This document shows positions 45,701 through 58,272 of a stretch of 64,000 nt of DNA, in pieces (position 1 is the first letter of the stretch; each line of letters opens with the position of its first letter). Origin of the DNA: Emydura subglobosa (Eukaryota > Chordata > Testudines > Chelidae); NCBI GenBank assembly GCA_007922225.1, contig ML679961.1:10861762-10925761 (forward strand), written 5' to 3'. The translations under genes were made by a program, and so were the position numbers. The notes under the pieces are model-generated. The model was not told the DNA's origin and searched no databases. It was given only the letters and a program-made list of their open reading frames with translations.

Positions 45701-48700
45701 CAGAGCGTTATAAAGTCTTATAAAGATAGTGCACCACCAGTGGAAAGTATTAAATCTCTGAAGTTTTCAGCATGCAAGGGAAAACTACAAGGCTAAGAGA
45801 CCAGCAAGTCAGTAAAGCAATTTAATCATCTGATGGTCACCACCATCAGTGCTTTGAATCCGAGCCATGCCTCTCCATCCATAAAATGAGATCATTGTGG
45901 TTTGCTGACAAACTTCATTGGATGAAGTATGCTGGCAGAAGACTAGGATATCAGTGGTGCAAAACTTTACACCCCAAGCCATCTCCTCTTACCATATTTT
46001 GCAGAAAAGAGCCAAAAACGAGGTAATCACTAAGCCAGAATTTGGTCCCATCCCATTCCATTACGTTTAACAAGTTCTGGGAAAAATTCAAGCTGTGAAA
46101 CAGATCCGTGCCCCCTACTCTTCAATATATAAGGTATATGAGATCACTTTTTCCTGTGATCCATTTGCAGAGTTCTGGCTTCTCCTTTGTTGTGCTTTCT
46201 TGTCCAGACATCCAGACTCTTTACTACAAAAGCCTGGATGCCTGTAAAAAACAGCCGAAAACAACCAGGAGAAGCCAGCATAGCTGCCTCTAATGAGGGC
46301 TTCTGTTCCATACAAAAAGAAAGAGAGGAACCAGAAGGGACTGGAGCTGTCAGCCAGCCAATGGGAGAAGAACCCTCCAAGTGAAGAACAATGAGCAGAG
46401 GAGGGAGGCAAAGGAGGAAGAGGAGCAAGCAGAACACACGGAAGGCACAGATAAAATGAAGCTCAAAAGGATTGTGAGACTGTCATCCTATCTTTTTAAC
46501 TTCTGTGGAATCCTGTCAATAGAGTCCAGTATTTTAAAAATTGACATATATAAAATAATTTAAAAATACCTTTTGCTCCCCTGTTGCTTAAAGGAATCTT
46601 TTAGGTGGGCTTGAGAGCAACTCCAACAACATGCTGTGGCCCAAATAGGAATCCATTTCAGGATGATTAGGAGAGGGAGCAAACCAATGAGAAGTTAATA
46701 CTCTTCCTCTTCTGTCAGCTATTAGAAAGACCAATCTTCAGTTGTTCCAAGTGGATAGAAAATATCCAAAAAAGAAATTTGGGATCTCTCCCTACTACAA
46801 ACCCTGATAAAATAAGTAAATAATAATGTTTGAGGATAAATTACCAGGTGTAGCATAAAATAGCTGGCCTGATTTTTCTCAAATTCTGTCACTAGAAAAT
46901 CAGTGAAATATGCAAAGAACATTTATACAAACTAGCAATTTTAAAATATATAAAATCTTTTAATGCAACATTAAGATTATGCATTTCTTGACTGTTTAAA
47001 ATTGTAAATTAAGTACTTACAATAGTCTAAAATTACACATACAGTTTAGAATCCAATTTTGCCCACACATAAATGAATGCAATTTCTGTTGAAAAAAATT
47101 GGACTTTTTGATATTGAAAGGCCTTTGTATATTAAAGCAAAGGTTTCGGTTAACCTTAATAGTAGCTTAATTTAAATAATCACTACTCTACAGATTTTAT
47201 TATGTAAAATCTTGCCCATGCAGTTTTGGAATTACAGAATTCTGGAAGTCCACAGTAGAATAGCAATGCAAAGCTACATGTATATAACTAACATTGATGT
47301 TACGTATTTAGGTTCTTCTTTAGTCTTAAATATTATTACAACAAGACTAAAGGTAGAAGAAATTTTGTACTCCACATACGCGAAAACTTATTTTCCATTT
47401 TTTCCTGTAAATTGTCTGGAAACTAGTCCTCAATGAGTAAGACCTCGCTTCCTGGAAAGTTTCAGCTTTTAATGTTCTGCTGCACTGGTGTTATTTATGC
47501 TTGTTTTTATTTTAAATAGTCTGCATCTTTTTGTAACAGAAAAGATGCATATCTTTTATTTTAAAAGGGGTGAATATTTTTGCTCAGACTTTCCAATAAA
47601 AATTTGCTTGTTGCTAAAAAAGAAAATCTTAATGTAATATATGTAAAAATCTTAGTAGTAGTGATTTAGGCTCTAATTTGCAAGTTGCTTCATGTGGACA
47701 GACCCCTTCACTCACATGGTTCATTGGGATGCCATAGGGGTCCATGAGCACAGTGTAATTTGCAGGATGAGGGCCTTCAAAAGTTCTGTATGTGTTTGTC
47801 TATTTGACTGAGCCTCAACTCTGACTATATCCATCCTCCATAGTTCTTTATAATACTCTCTCTCAGAGCAGCAGCAGAATTTCTGCATTTGGATAATTAG
47901 AAAAAACAATGCATATCTCAGTCTGTAAATATCAGGATATTTGTGTGTTTTGTATTATGGGCAGGGTAAGATGAGCAATGCTAAAGAATTTCTGCTTTGT
48001 ATTACAGGCGATACCCCACTGTTGAAAAACGAGCAAAAGCCTTCAATGGAGCAAGCTATGTGACTGTACCAGAGGATAGTGTTTTTCTTAAAGCATTGCT
48101 TTTTGAACTTAAGCTTACAGATCCAGACAAGAACTTTGTGGAATATCGAGATAGCTGTTCTCGAATCAACAAGACTTCAGTTTATGCGCTTACAACAGAA
48201 GGAGGGGACCTCTGGCCTGTCCTTGCCTTTCAGAAGAGTGGTTTGATATATGTTTGTCTTCCCCTAGTTGAGCAGTCTTTGAAGCCACGCCCACCCCTCA
48301 TTACCATTAGTGGAATATCACAAGCCTTCGCTCTCTTGTCAGGATTGCTGGTCTTCATTAACTCCAGTCAGAAGAATGAAGCTGAGATGAGTGCAAAAGT
48401 GAGCCAACTTCCAAGTTTGCTCATGCAGACCTGTCCACTTGGCACCCCATTAGATACAAACTTGAATGGCTTATTGGATGATATTCATGTTTCTACAAAC
48501 CACATACAGAAACAACCAGTTTGGAGAGTTAGCACATACAAGGGCAAACCTCAGGTTAATGTTTGTATCACTGAAAAAGTCAAGTCCATGCAATATGACA
48601 AAAGGGATGTTCCAGATATGTGGCAGGTTTATGGAACTGTGACTTGCAAGGTGAGGATATTTCTAGCACAAATCTGACTGCCTATTTAGCACATGAATGC

Positions 48701-51700
48701 ACTAGGAAAAGTCGAGATTCAGTTAATTTAACCTAGGCATATGGGGCAGTTGAATTTAATAGCTTTTATGCTTAAATGTACACCAGAGGATATTTATTAG
48801 ATTAGTGAGCTAAACCAGAATATAAATGTTGCTTTACCATTGTTTTCTTGCATGCTTCACACATTTTTTCACTAGCTATTTATAGGAAATAAAGTTGACA
48901 CTCCACTCCAGCATCGTCCAGATCCAAAGTATTTCATAATGTTCTTATTATTTTAAATGAAATAGTAAGTGTTTGCATTTAAGCTCAAGGAATGAGAAAT
49001 GACAATTATAATGCTAAGTTTACACCAGCCATTTAATAAATGTCATGTTTAGTAATGATCAACAAAAACAAAATTCTTAAATGAGAATATTACAAGTGTC
49101 TTCACATTAATACTTTAAGAATTGCTTGGTGGGTTTTTAGTAAATGGAAGTTTAATTTTATATCTTGCATTCTTCTATTAAAACAAAATCATGCATCCAC
49201 AGGTGCTGTTTATAATTCCTAACATTGCTAAATCTAAGGACATAGACTCTGGTGAAAGAAAACAGTTTTATGATTGTTTTAAATAGCTTGTGTGTCTGTG
49301 TTTCAGGTGTTCATTTTTATTAGTAAAAATCAGGAAACATCAGTTAAGTAGATTAATATTTTTATGAAACATGCAAATATTTGTATCTTTAATAGTGAAT
49401 CCAGTAGCTGTATCAAATTATTTAAAGTTTCTCTTTTTGTCATAAACTGTGCTGGAGAAGTTTATGATATTATAACTAACCACTTTTGTAGCTGCTATTG
49501 TTTGATAAGGAGAAAAGAAATTGCAATAAAGTGCATCATGGTAATTTAATTATTAGCAATAAGTGGAAGCATGCTCATCTCACAAGGAAGGCTGACTGAA
49601 GTCTACTGCTCTTGAAGACTGGGTTATTTCCCACCAGTTGTACTGGTGGGCATTTTCTCAGTGGAGAGCTTCTTGCTCTCAGTGGGCCAGTTTTCTGGGT
49701 CATTTTGCAGAGTAGATAGCCAGCCATAAAGTGAAAGCATTGGTGTAATCACGCACTGCTGAGCTGGCGCACCAAGTGACTAGACGGTGGATGGCACTTG
49801 CAGGCCATCACTGTGAGGAAGCTGACATGGTATCTCAGTGGACATTAATTGCATGTTTGAATCTATTAAACAGATGATGTATGAGTAACTGAATTAATTG
49901 GACAGACAATTATTGAATATGTCTATCAAATTCTTAATGTATGTTACTGTATATGCTTGGCTCGTTCGCATTCGAATCTTTTGCCAAAAAGTGCTTATTA
50001 ATTAAAAGACTGTTCTGTCAAAGATTCTCTGTTAATAGTCCTTAAGAGATCAGAAGGCTAAAAACTGGGAAAAGGACGTGGGTTTGAAAATATATCTGTC
50101 AATCCTCACCTGCGAGCCCATTTGAAATTCTTTAGTGGGGTTATTTATTTTTTGTTTTATTTTTAAATGTCTAGTTCTGATTTTAGAAATACTTCTGAGT
50201 AATTTCCTGACTTTTTGTGTTCCAAGTGTGATTTAGAAGGAGTTACATCAAATGTGACTGTCAGCTTGAACCTTCCTGCCAATGGCTCTCCGCTCCAGGA
50301 TATCTTGGTGCATCCCTGTGTGACTTCCCTTGACTCTGCAATTCTTACTTCCTGTAGCGTTGATGTAATGGATGATTCTGCGTTTAGTGGGCCGTACAAA
50401 CTTCCTTTCACTCCTCCTTCCGACTTATTCAATTTGTGCTACTATACTTCCCAGGTAACAACATTCCCTGATCAGTATAACTTACCAGTCTGCCAAGTAG
50501 CGGGGATTTATATTTTGGAGAAAGTTTAAGTGAGCTTTCTCAGGAATTGGCAAACTTTGCTCTAACACAGTAGAGCAAACATAAGGTGTCTAGAACTGTT
50601 TCTAGCACACCACAAATCTATGTAGCATAAGTGACCTGAAAAGCCTGGCTTGCAGGTTAATAAAAATATATATAGTTCTCAACATAAGTAATTTAACGGT
50701 TGATTAATTTATTACTATTAAAGAGATTATAACTAATTTCTTGCAGGTATTGCTGAATTATTCCTAAAATTAATCTACTCTGTTCAGGTGCCTGTACCAC
50801 CAATTTTGGGATTTTACCAACTGAAGGAAGAAGAATTGCAATTAAAATTAACAGTGAATTTAAAACTTCATGAAAGTGTAAAAAATGCTTTTGAGTACTG
50901 TGAAGCTCGTATACCTTTCTTTAACAGGTAAGAATAAAGAAATCCTAAATAATTTTCTTCGCCTCTCTAATAGTCTCTTTAGAAAAGGGATCTCAGGGAT
51001 CAACATATCAGGTTTTGTTCCCCTCAAGCATGTGCCGAAGGCTGCTGTCATTGAGAAATCACCTAAAATGTATTCAAACTCAAACGAGGTACTAAGGATA
51101 ATCACCTGGATCCTAATTCCAGAGGCCTTTTTTTTTTTTTTTTTTTTTTGCAGTGGTGCCAACCAGCTGTACCTAACAGTCAGGACAGATGCTTTCTCCA
51201 ACCAGATTTATGCTGTTATTCTGAAATGATAACTGGGATCGCTTTTCTTGAATATCCCATTTTCCTCTAGCATTCTTTGTGCCAAATTCAGCCACCAACC
51301 ACCTGGTGGATTAAGTTTTGAGATTGCTTCCAAACCAGGCTCTCCCATTTGTAAAATCTTCTAGTCATAGTCACATATCAGCTTATCAAACTATAGTTAT
51401 TTAAAATTAAAACTACAGTTTTAGTTATTAAGCCTGATAATTGCTATGAGTATACAGTCATATAATTGGCATTAAATTATAACAATGAAATGATACAAAG
51501 CTGCTGACATTAATCATAGCATTGGTAAAATGTTGTTGATAAATTAAATGTAATAAAATCACCAAAAACTCTACTGCAGTTAATACCTTAAAACTATAAT
51601 GATCGCCTTGGTTGTAATTTCTTTCCACAAGCTAACAGGATGTTCAGTGCAGCCTGATTTGTCTATGTACACATACATAGTAGCATTAGTTTTAATATGT

Positions 51701-53805
51701 TTGTTGCTTTATTCAATAAAATACATGTCAATAAATACTTGTATGTGTTAATTCCACTGACATTTTACTCCCTTTTGTACAATAGGGGTCCAATCACTCA
51801 TTTGGAGTATAAAGTTAGTTATGGCCAGCTAGATGTATTCCGAGATAAAAGCTTATTGGTTTGGGTCATAGGTAAGCTGAATAAAATATCTTCTTTCTTT
51901 TTTTGAGTCATTTTTGTGTACTATAGACTTATTTGTTTATCTCAAATTTTATTGAGGCTGTTTTTGTTTCTAGGACAAAAGTTTCCCAAATCATTGGAAA
52001 TTTCTCTTACTGGAACTGTGACTTTTGGTTCTATGAGCAAAGAGCAACCAGTTGATCCAATTTGTACTGGGAGCATTGCATATGTAAAGGTGAGTTGTAG
52101 TCTGTGTGAGAATTAATAATCACTTTCTATTAACTAAAATTGGCTAAGAAGCTACATTGATTTGTATCACACATAATTAACAACATCTTTGTTCTCTGCA
52201 TGCAGTTTTCTACTTTTTTTTTCTCTAGGTTACTCCTTCCTCTCATTTTTATATTTTTGACCACACCATATCAAGTGTGGCGTAACTTGGGTTACCAGCA
52301 TTTCTGAAGTAAGAATAAAAGTATGCATCTGATCCTATTTTCTCCATATTTCTGTAGCTTTATTTTAGGATCCCAGACTACACACTTACTGGCTGTTACG
52401 CAGATCAGCATTCTGTTCAGGTCTTTTCATCAGGAAAACCAAAAATAAATACATGTAAGTTGTTCAAAATTATTAATTATTTAGTTGAAACTGTAAAATG
52501 GAGTTGAGTTGTCAAATAATTGGTGGAGTTTTAAAATTAGATTATTATTAGATTATTTTTCTTGATTTATTACATATGATTTTCAGTTAGTGAATGCCAG
52601 TTGTCACTAAAGCAAAATATTTATCCGTCAAACCTTTTTTAAGTACCTTTTTAATCAAATTATGTGGCTCAGCCCAACAAGAATGTAAAGATTTAGTGAC
52701 ATAGTAACTATGGATATCATTCCAGCTCTTACAGTATATAGTGCAGTCTCTTTGACAAGACATACCATTATGAACTACACTTGGAAATTGAATTATGGAC
52801 TGCAAAATAGCTTCAGTGTTCCAGCTCCCAACTTAAATTAAGTCTATTTTAAGACTCTCTTATAACATGTACCTGATTTAAAAAAATCATTTGGAGGAAG
52901 AACAATATGCATGTAGCATAAATGGGTAATATCTGTATTTTAAGTTTTTGTATGGCCCACATTGCCAGAGTACCTGTCTGCCTCACAGTCTTTTAATATA
53001 TTTAGCCTCACTACATCCCTGTGATATAGGAAAGCCTATCATCCCCAATTTACAGATGGGAAACTGAGGCACAGAAAGGCTGAGTGCCATGCCTAAGATC
53101 ACACAGGAAGTCTGTGGCAGAGCAGGACGTTGAACTCCGGAGTCCCTGTCTGTACCCTAACACTCAGCCATTCTTCCTCCCATGCATTTGAACACTTAAG
53201 ATTCTTGAGTCTTCACCAAAAAAGTACCACTGTTGGACAAATATTAGACACTCATTAAATGTGAGCAGGCAGAGGTAGCTAATAAAACCATTGCTTTATT
53301 TGCTACTTGTTTATTTTGTAACTTCTTCCAGTTATCTCAGCAGAAGCCCAGAAATTCCTCATGAGAACTCTGGGGATGCCAAAGCATTCATCACAGCAGT
53401 TCGTCATACCATATATATTTGTACTGAATACGCAGTTTATATTCACTAAACAAAATCCAAACCATACACCTACTTTTGAGTTAATCATTGTTTAAATTAT
53501 AAGCTTGTGGCTGATATATTAGTAGAAGTAATTGAAGCTGAGACTTTAAATGTCTCCTCATCAGAAACAATTTTCAAATAATAATTTGGGTATTACAGTT
53601 TACAGAGACCATTACACTTTTTCTGTCAATTAGTAAGAATGGATCTATATTCTTTTGAATTGAATAAAGTAATGACTCAGTGCAAGACACCATTTAATGT
53701 TTATTTTGTCTGTCTTTTTTAGCCCGGGAATTGATTTCCTCGGATTACTACATCTGGAATTCCAAAGCCCCAGCACCTGTAGTGTATAGACCATTATTTT
53801 TCTAA
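42678..53805 (+). CDS. AP5M1: AP5M1, AP-5 adaptor complex mu subunit, whole gene of 8 coding exons
   Basis: The product is the mu5 subunit (also called MUDENG) of adaptor complex AP-5, which acts with SPG11 and SPG15 at late endosomes and lysosomes in retrieval of cargo. Eight coding exons total 1464 nt, giving 487 residues plus TAA, against 490 for the human protein as I recall it. Exon 1 encodes [14 protein letters not shown], aligning with the vertebrate N-terminus, which fixes the start. Residues about 1-200 form the longin-like N-terminal part. From about residue 205 to the end is the mu homology domain, with landmarks [38 protein letters not shown] and [15 protein letters not shown]. 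All introns are GT-AG and the frame is intact. The gene is head to head with EXOC5, as in human. Confidence 0.97.
45080..45330 (+). repeat. Ancient SINE-like repeat with MIR-type tail, copy 3 of 3
   Basis: It shares GAGACAGTCCTGCCCTGAAG and ACCTTACAGTCTAAACAGAC with the other two copies and continues into a MIR-like tail, GGTGAAGTGACTTGTTACA, GCAGAGCCAGGAAATAGAAA, ending at CAGTGCCCTATTC. Confidence 0.6.
45340..46000 (+). mobile_element. L2-like LINE fragment, endonuclease region
   Basis: The frame 45354-45713 encodes [32 protein letters not shown] and [13 protein letters not shown]. This matches the C-terminal half of the APE-type endonuclease of L2/CR1-like LINEs: a DLNF/GDFN block, an H-x-x-G-x-x-x-D-L-I-F block and the catalytic S-D-H. 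The flanking LINE sequence is too decayed to read. It is a dead fragment. Confidence 0.6.
48008..48650 (+). CDS. AP5M1: AP5M1 coding exon 2 (residues 24-238)
   Basis: The largest exon, 643 nt. It opens with [20 protein letters not shown], passes [20 protein letters not shown] and ends [10 protein letters not shown]. The acceptor is TATTACAG and the donor AAG|GTGAGG. It covers most of the longin-like N-terminal region and the linker to the mu homology domain. Confidence 0.98.
48651..50226 (+). other. AP5M1 intron 2
   Basis: A 1576-bp GT-AG intron, AT-rich, with no repeat or gene recognised. Confidence 0.9.
50227..50454 (+). CDS. AP5M1: AP5M1 coding exon 3 (residues 239-314)
   Basis: It encodes [40 protein letters not shown] and on to NLCYYTSQ. 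The acceptor is GTTCCAAG and the donor CAG|GTAACA. The length is 228 nt, phase 0 at both ends, inside the mu homology domain. Confidence 0.98.
50455..50787 (+). other. AP5M1 intron 3
   Basis: A 333-bp GT-AG intron with nothing recognised. Confidence 0.9.
50788..50927 (+). CDS. AP5M1: AP5M1 coding exon 4 (residues 315-361)
   Basis: It encodes [20 protein letters not shown] and continues to EARIPFFN with a split Arg. The acceptor is TGTTCAG and the donor ACAG|GTAAGA. The length is 140 nt. Confidence 0.98.
50928..51785 (+). other. AP5M1 intron 4, with a strong acceptor-like T tract
   Basis: An 858-bp GT-AG intron. At 51128-51149 there are 22 consecutive T followed by GCAG (51150-51153), a near-ideal 3' splice site that is not the acceptor of exon 5. 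The rest is plain AT-rich sequence. Confidence 0.85.
51786..51871 (+). CDS. AP5M1: AP5M1 coding exon 5 (residues 361-390)
   Basis: It encodes [20 protein letters not shown] and KSLLVWVI with a split Gly. The acceptor is TACAATAG and the donor ATAG|GTAAGC. The length is 86 nt. Confidence 0.98.
51974..52089 (+). CDS. AP5M1: AP5M1 coding exon 6 (residues 390-428)
   Basis: It encodes [20 protein letters not shown] and continues to CTGSIAYVK. The acceptor is TTTCTAG and the donor AAG|GTGAGT. The length is 116 nt. The intron before it is only 102 bp. Confidence 0.98.
52358..52454 (+). CDS. AP5M1: AP5M1 coding exon 7 (residues 429-461)
   Basis: It encodes [20 protein letters not shown] and [12 protein letters not shown] with a split Ser. 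The acceptor is TTCTGTAG and the donor ACAT|GTAAGT. The length is 97 nt. Confidence 0.97.
52455..53722 (+). other. AP5M1 intron 7
   Basis: A 1268-bp GT-AG intron. It holds one MIR-like SINE (52980-53170); the rest is unremarkable. Confidence 0.9.
52980..53170 (+). repeat. MIR SINE fragment
   Basis: ATCCCCAATTTACAGATGGG, AAACTGAGGCACAGAAAGGC and GATCACACAGGAAGTCTGTG reproduce the MIR core in order. This is the clearest MIR copy in the window. Confidence 0.85.
53723..53805 (+). CDS. AP5M1: AP5M1 coding exon 8 and stop (residues 461-487)
   Basis: It encodes [20 protein letters not shown] and VYRPLFF followed by TAA. The acceptor is a T-rich tract ending TTTTTTAG. The C-terminus lines up with the vertebrate family. 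Confidence 0.97.
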
Positions 53806-56599
53806 TTTCCCTGTGAAGGATTTTTGCATTTGAACAAAAAAGACAGCTAACAAAAGTGATGTTAATATAGTGTTAAAATGCAGTATTTTTAATGAATATA
53901 TTTGTATTTCACTTCCTGTTTTGAGGGAAAACATATCCATTTGTTTCAATTAAAATTAAAATTTATCTTGTTTACTTTTAAGTTTTTAGTCCTAAATACT
54001 ATATGAAAGAATACACTTTAAAATCTGATTCCGCCCCTCCATCTGCACCCCACACACATCTTCCCACTAACATTAACTTTTACAAAACAAAGATCCAGTG
54101 CTTCAAGCTCATATGGACGTACCCTGTTCACATACAGAACTCCGGTGACTTCAGTGGGGTTCTCTGCAGGCATCAGGGGGTCCATCAACACATACAAACT
54201 TACAGACCCATAGAAAGGGCCTGTTCTTACTCCTATAATGAGGTCAATTGGAGTCAGATTATTGGACCCTAAATTTATAGGACAATCCAATAGCAAAAAA
54301 TTATTTTTATCCTTATCTTCATATAGCTGCTCTTCCCAATTTGTTTGACAAGATGATTTTTGTTTGTGATTCTATATGAAGTACATATGAACACTTTAGC
54401 TCTTTTATATTATTTTAGTAATGATAATATGAAGTGTATTGCTTTTACAGTTGTGAACAATAACCATATAATTACTTTGACAGCAATAAATCTTTAACTA
54501 GCATTGGTATACGAGACAATAGCAGAGATGGTACAGAGGCGGAAGTCCAGTTTAAAAACAAATCACAGAATATTAATGAAAAACTAGCAAACAAAAGTAT
54601 CTCAGTTTGTTAGTTATCTCAGTTTGTTAGTGTGCTGAAAATATATCACTAAACCATTTTTATTAGAAAGCTGGGCTTAAAGGAAAGGGAGTCTGAGTTT
54701 ACAGAGGCAAACCTCTAATTTTGAGAAGAAAATTGGTATCTGCATGAACACATGAAACTGACTTTAAGAGAGATATCAGGAAATGAGCAAATTGTGAAAG
54801 GCTGGTGTAAAAACTGTGGGTACCTGGAGAGCAACATAAAAGAAGAGAAGAATGCCGTCTCTAATAACTGAGCATGATGGCTGCTGCTACAGTACCTCTT
54901 GTTTAACTGTACGCTGTGTGATAAATAAGATTAGTGATTATATAAGGAGGAAAGTTTTAAGCTATAATTTAAATATGCTTAGATTGAGATAGTAATCTAA
55001 TTGGTTGGTTAAATGTTCTAAAGAGTAGATTAATTCATGTGAATCATGCAGCTCAGCCGAAACTGCTATGCAAACTTTTAAAGGAAGCTACGGTATGTTG
55101 GAATTAAAAAGACCCATTTTACAAAGATGCTGCATTCATTTTTCTAGTGGACAAAGAGTGCATTCATAAATTCCCTAGAGTTTCAACACTCACCCCTCCT
55201 CATAAAACCCTGTCATACACACAAGCCAACACTGTGCTCAGATTAGGTTAGAGAATTTAAAAAAAAAAAAAAAAGTTAGAGGCAGATCATGCCCAATGTT
55301 CAAGAAAGCTAGAGAAGGGCCATTAAACTTTGAATGTTAACTTGTAGGGTTTGCTTTGCACTGTCCCATTAGAGGGAAAGGGGATTTGTTCACCCTTCAT
55401 AGCAGGCAGCAGGCATGGCCCTTGTAATCCACAGATGTCCAAGAATCTCCAGGACTATCCTATGAATTTTGGAGCATCAACGGGGCTGAGGAATTCATTC
55501 TGCATGACAGGAGAAGCTCCTTTGTCCATCACAGCAGGGCTGCTTCACAAGCTATGCTCCTTTTGGTTCGCCTCCCGTCCATGCTTCCAAATCTCCCTAA
55601 GCAAGGAGGACTTCGGTATGCAAGAGGGAAAAGTGATTGTCGGGATTAATTTACACGGGGATATCAGTGAAGGTTTGGATGAGAATGACAATGCAGGTGG
55701 TGTCTTTTCTCAGGCCATGACCAGCCTCTTTCACCTCACATGAAACCATGGACATCCCATGGCAGAGAAATGCTTCATGGTCAGAAGACGGAAAATAATA
55801 CTATTAAGGCTTCAGTCCCCTTCTTCTGATGAAATGTTCCTCATTGGCCTTCAGTGAGACATTTTGAGAGCGTGATTTAACCCATATATTGGAAAGCAGC
55901 TATGAACTAGTCAGTCTAAAAGACAACTGAGGTTGACCAACATATGTCACAGCTAAACAGCTTTGTTTAATAGCCACAAGACACCTTCATTGGTGTGGTG
56001 ATTGTGAGATAGCCACAGCGTGAACAACAGGAAGCACAGTGTTGTTTTATTACTGCTAATTGTAACCACCACCATCCCCCATGATACCTAATGAAAATGC
56101 TATCTGCAAATGTCATGCCCACAGCTGAGATTATGATAAAGGAAAGATGAGAGAAAAAATTCTCTATTTTCTCAGTTGTGTACTTTGTGTATTTGATGCT
56201 ACTTTATGCCTAGCCAGGTTTGTGGTTTCCCTGTCAGTTTTCTCCCATTTGTGTGGGTCTTTCACACAGCAACAGAGGCAAGAGAAAAAAAATTTATATT
56301 GGGAAAATGTGATTGCAAACCCACAGAAGTATTAGGGGGACTCAGGGGTAGGTGTTACTGCAACTACTTATAACTTGTTCTGATGTTGACTAAACATCAA
56401 GTTGATGACCCTTTAATTGCTTATTAATGCACCAAGCCTCTCTTTCAAGATAAGATCATCCATTTAATAATTACTTCAAATAGTTACTCAATATTCTCTC
56501 TACGAAAGAGTCATTTTAAGAGTCTCTTTTATACAGAGTGCTCTTTCTCAGGGAAAGAGCTTGTAGTTCCATATTTCCACCTTTCTCACAGGTACAGCT
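53806..56599. other. AP5M1 3' UTR and flank
   Basis: AT-rich sequence with candidate polyadenylation signals (53949 and 54485). The short open frames at 55351-55743 and elsewhere have no recognisable domain. No gene is supported. Confidence 0.5.
54485..54490 (+). terminator. Candidate AP5M1 polyadenylation signal
   Basis: AATAAA lies 680 nt after the AP5M1 stop. A nearer variant, ATTAAA, is at 53949-53954. The choice needs transcript data. Confidence 0.4.
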
Positions 56600-57995
56600 G
56601 CCTGAAGTTACACATTTTTAAATTGGCAGGTCCAGATCACTTACATCCAAAAGTTTTAAAAGAGCTGGCCAGAGAGCTCTGTGGCCCATTAATGCTGATT
56701 TTTAATAAGTCTTTCTCTTGGCGAGGAAGAAAGCTAATGTGCCAATATTTTTAAAAGGTAAATGAGACAACCTGAGTAATTCTAGGACTATCAGCCTGAC
56801 CTCAATCTTGGGCAAAATAATGGAACTAACTTTATCTTTTTGATGACATAAGTTTGTTTGATAAAGGTAATAGTGTTGATGTAATAGACTTTGACTTTGT
56901 TCAGCACAACATTTTGATTAAGAAAGTAGAATGCTAGAAAATCAACATTAAATGGACTAAAAACTGGCTAAGTGATAGATCTCAATGTAATTGTAAATGG
57001 GGACTCATCACTGAGTGGGTGTGTTTCTATTAATGTCCTGCTGTCATCAGTTCTTGACTCTGTTGTTTAACATTTTTACAATGACCTGGAAGAAAAATCA
57101 CTGATAAAGTTTGCAGATGACACACAATTTGCAGGAGTGGCAAATAATGAAAGAGGACAGGTCACTGATACAGAACAACCTGGATCGCTTAGTAAGCAGG
57201 GTGCAAGCAAACAATGTACATTTTAATGTGGCCAAATGTAAAGTAATTCATCTAGGAACAAAGAATGTAGGTCATACTTTCGGGATGAGGAACTCTATCT
57301 TGGGAAGCAGTGACTCTGAAAAGGACTTGGAGGTTATGGTGGATAATCAACTGAACATGTGCTCCCAATGTGACACTGTGGCCAAAAGAGCTAATGTAGT
57401 CCTTCAGTATATACACGGGAATGTTAAGTAGTGAAGAAGTTATTTTACCTTTGTATTTGGCTCTGGTATGACCACTACTGAAATACCATGTCCTGTTCTA
57501 GTGTCCACAGTGCAAGAAGGATGTTGAAAAACAAGAGGATTCAGAAAAGATCTTGTAGATCTTCTCCCAGAATGATTAAAGGATTAGAAAACATGCTTTT
57601 TAGTGAGAGACTCAAGTGGCTCAAACTGCTTTAAAAAAAAAAAGGTTGGTTTAAGTGGTGACCTGCTCACAGTTTATAAGCACCTACATGGGTAACAGAA
57701 ATTTGATAATAGGGCTCTTCAATCTTGACGACAAAACTACAACAAAATCCAATGGCTGCAAGTTGAAGCGACACAAATTCAGACTAGAGATAAATTGCAA
57801 AATTTTAACAGGGTAAATTTACCATCCACCAATGGTTGTGGTGTATTATCTTATCACTGGCATTTTTTTTTAAATCAAGACTGGATGTTTTTCTAAAAGG
57901 TCTGGTCTATTTCACACAGGGATTAATGCAGGGAATTGGTATGGCCTATGTTATATAGAGGATTACAGTGAACCCTTCTGGTCTTGGAATCTGTG
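56600..57995 (+). mobile_element. Old CR1 LINE fragment
   Basis: The start reads CCAGATCACTTACATCCAAA, equivalent to the P-D-x-x-H-P-K-V-L-K-E-L-A region of the CR1 reverse transcriptase. The frame 57111-57431 carries NVAKCKVIHLGTKNVGH and SEKDLEVMVDNQLNM, the late RT block seen in the other CR1 copies. It is broken by stops and deletions and looks older than the copy at 59188. Confidence 0.8.
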
Positions 57996-58005
57996 CCTAT
58001 AGACT

Positions 58006-58272
58006 TAGGCTATGTACATACTGATAGCAGCAAATTCATCGACGTCAGATCGATCTTTCTGGATCGATTGAGTGGTCAGTGAAGACCCGCTCAATCGATC
58101 CAGAAGTCAACGCACTAAAACCATCCCTTCAAGTGGCATAGCGCTGCGTTGACGGGAACATGTTCCTCGTCAGCGCAGCGCAGTGAAGACGCCGGAAGTT
58201 AAGAAGTCGACGTAGCTTGTGTAACTCCCATCAAGTGCCGCCAAATTTTCAGGTAAGTGTAGACCTGGACTC
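58006..58272. mobile_element. Near-palindromic hAT-type element, copy A
   Basis: About 267 bp with ends TAGGCTATGTACATACTGAT and AGGTAAGTGTAGACCTGGAC. It shares CTGGATCGATTGAG, AAGTGGC..GCGCTG and GTAACTCCCATC with copy B at 62676, which lies in the opposite orientation. CpG-rich and non-coding. It begins immediately after the CR1 fragment ending at about 57995. Confidence 0.7.

Larger units (their letters stand above)
42749..48007 (+). other. AP5M1 intron 1
   Basis: A 5259-bp GT-AG intron. It holds a SINE/MIR-like copy (45080-45330) and an L2-like LINE endonuclease fragment (45340-46000). The rest is AT-rich sequence with nothing recognised; a T-run lies at about 43577-43591. Confidence 0.9.

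Noticed and set aside
50885..51229. Plus frame that includes a poly-Phe stretch
   Set aside because: The run is a translated T tract in an AP5M1 intron. Only its splice-acceptor potential was kept as a finding.
55351..55743. 130-codon plus frame downstream of AP5M1
   Set aside because: No recognisable motif and no splice support; length is within chance for this sequence.
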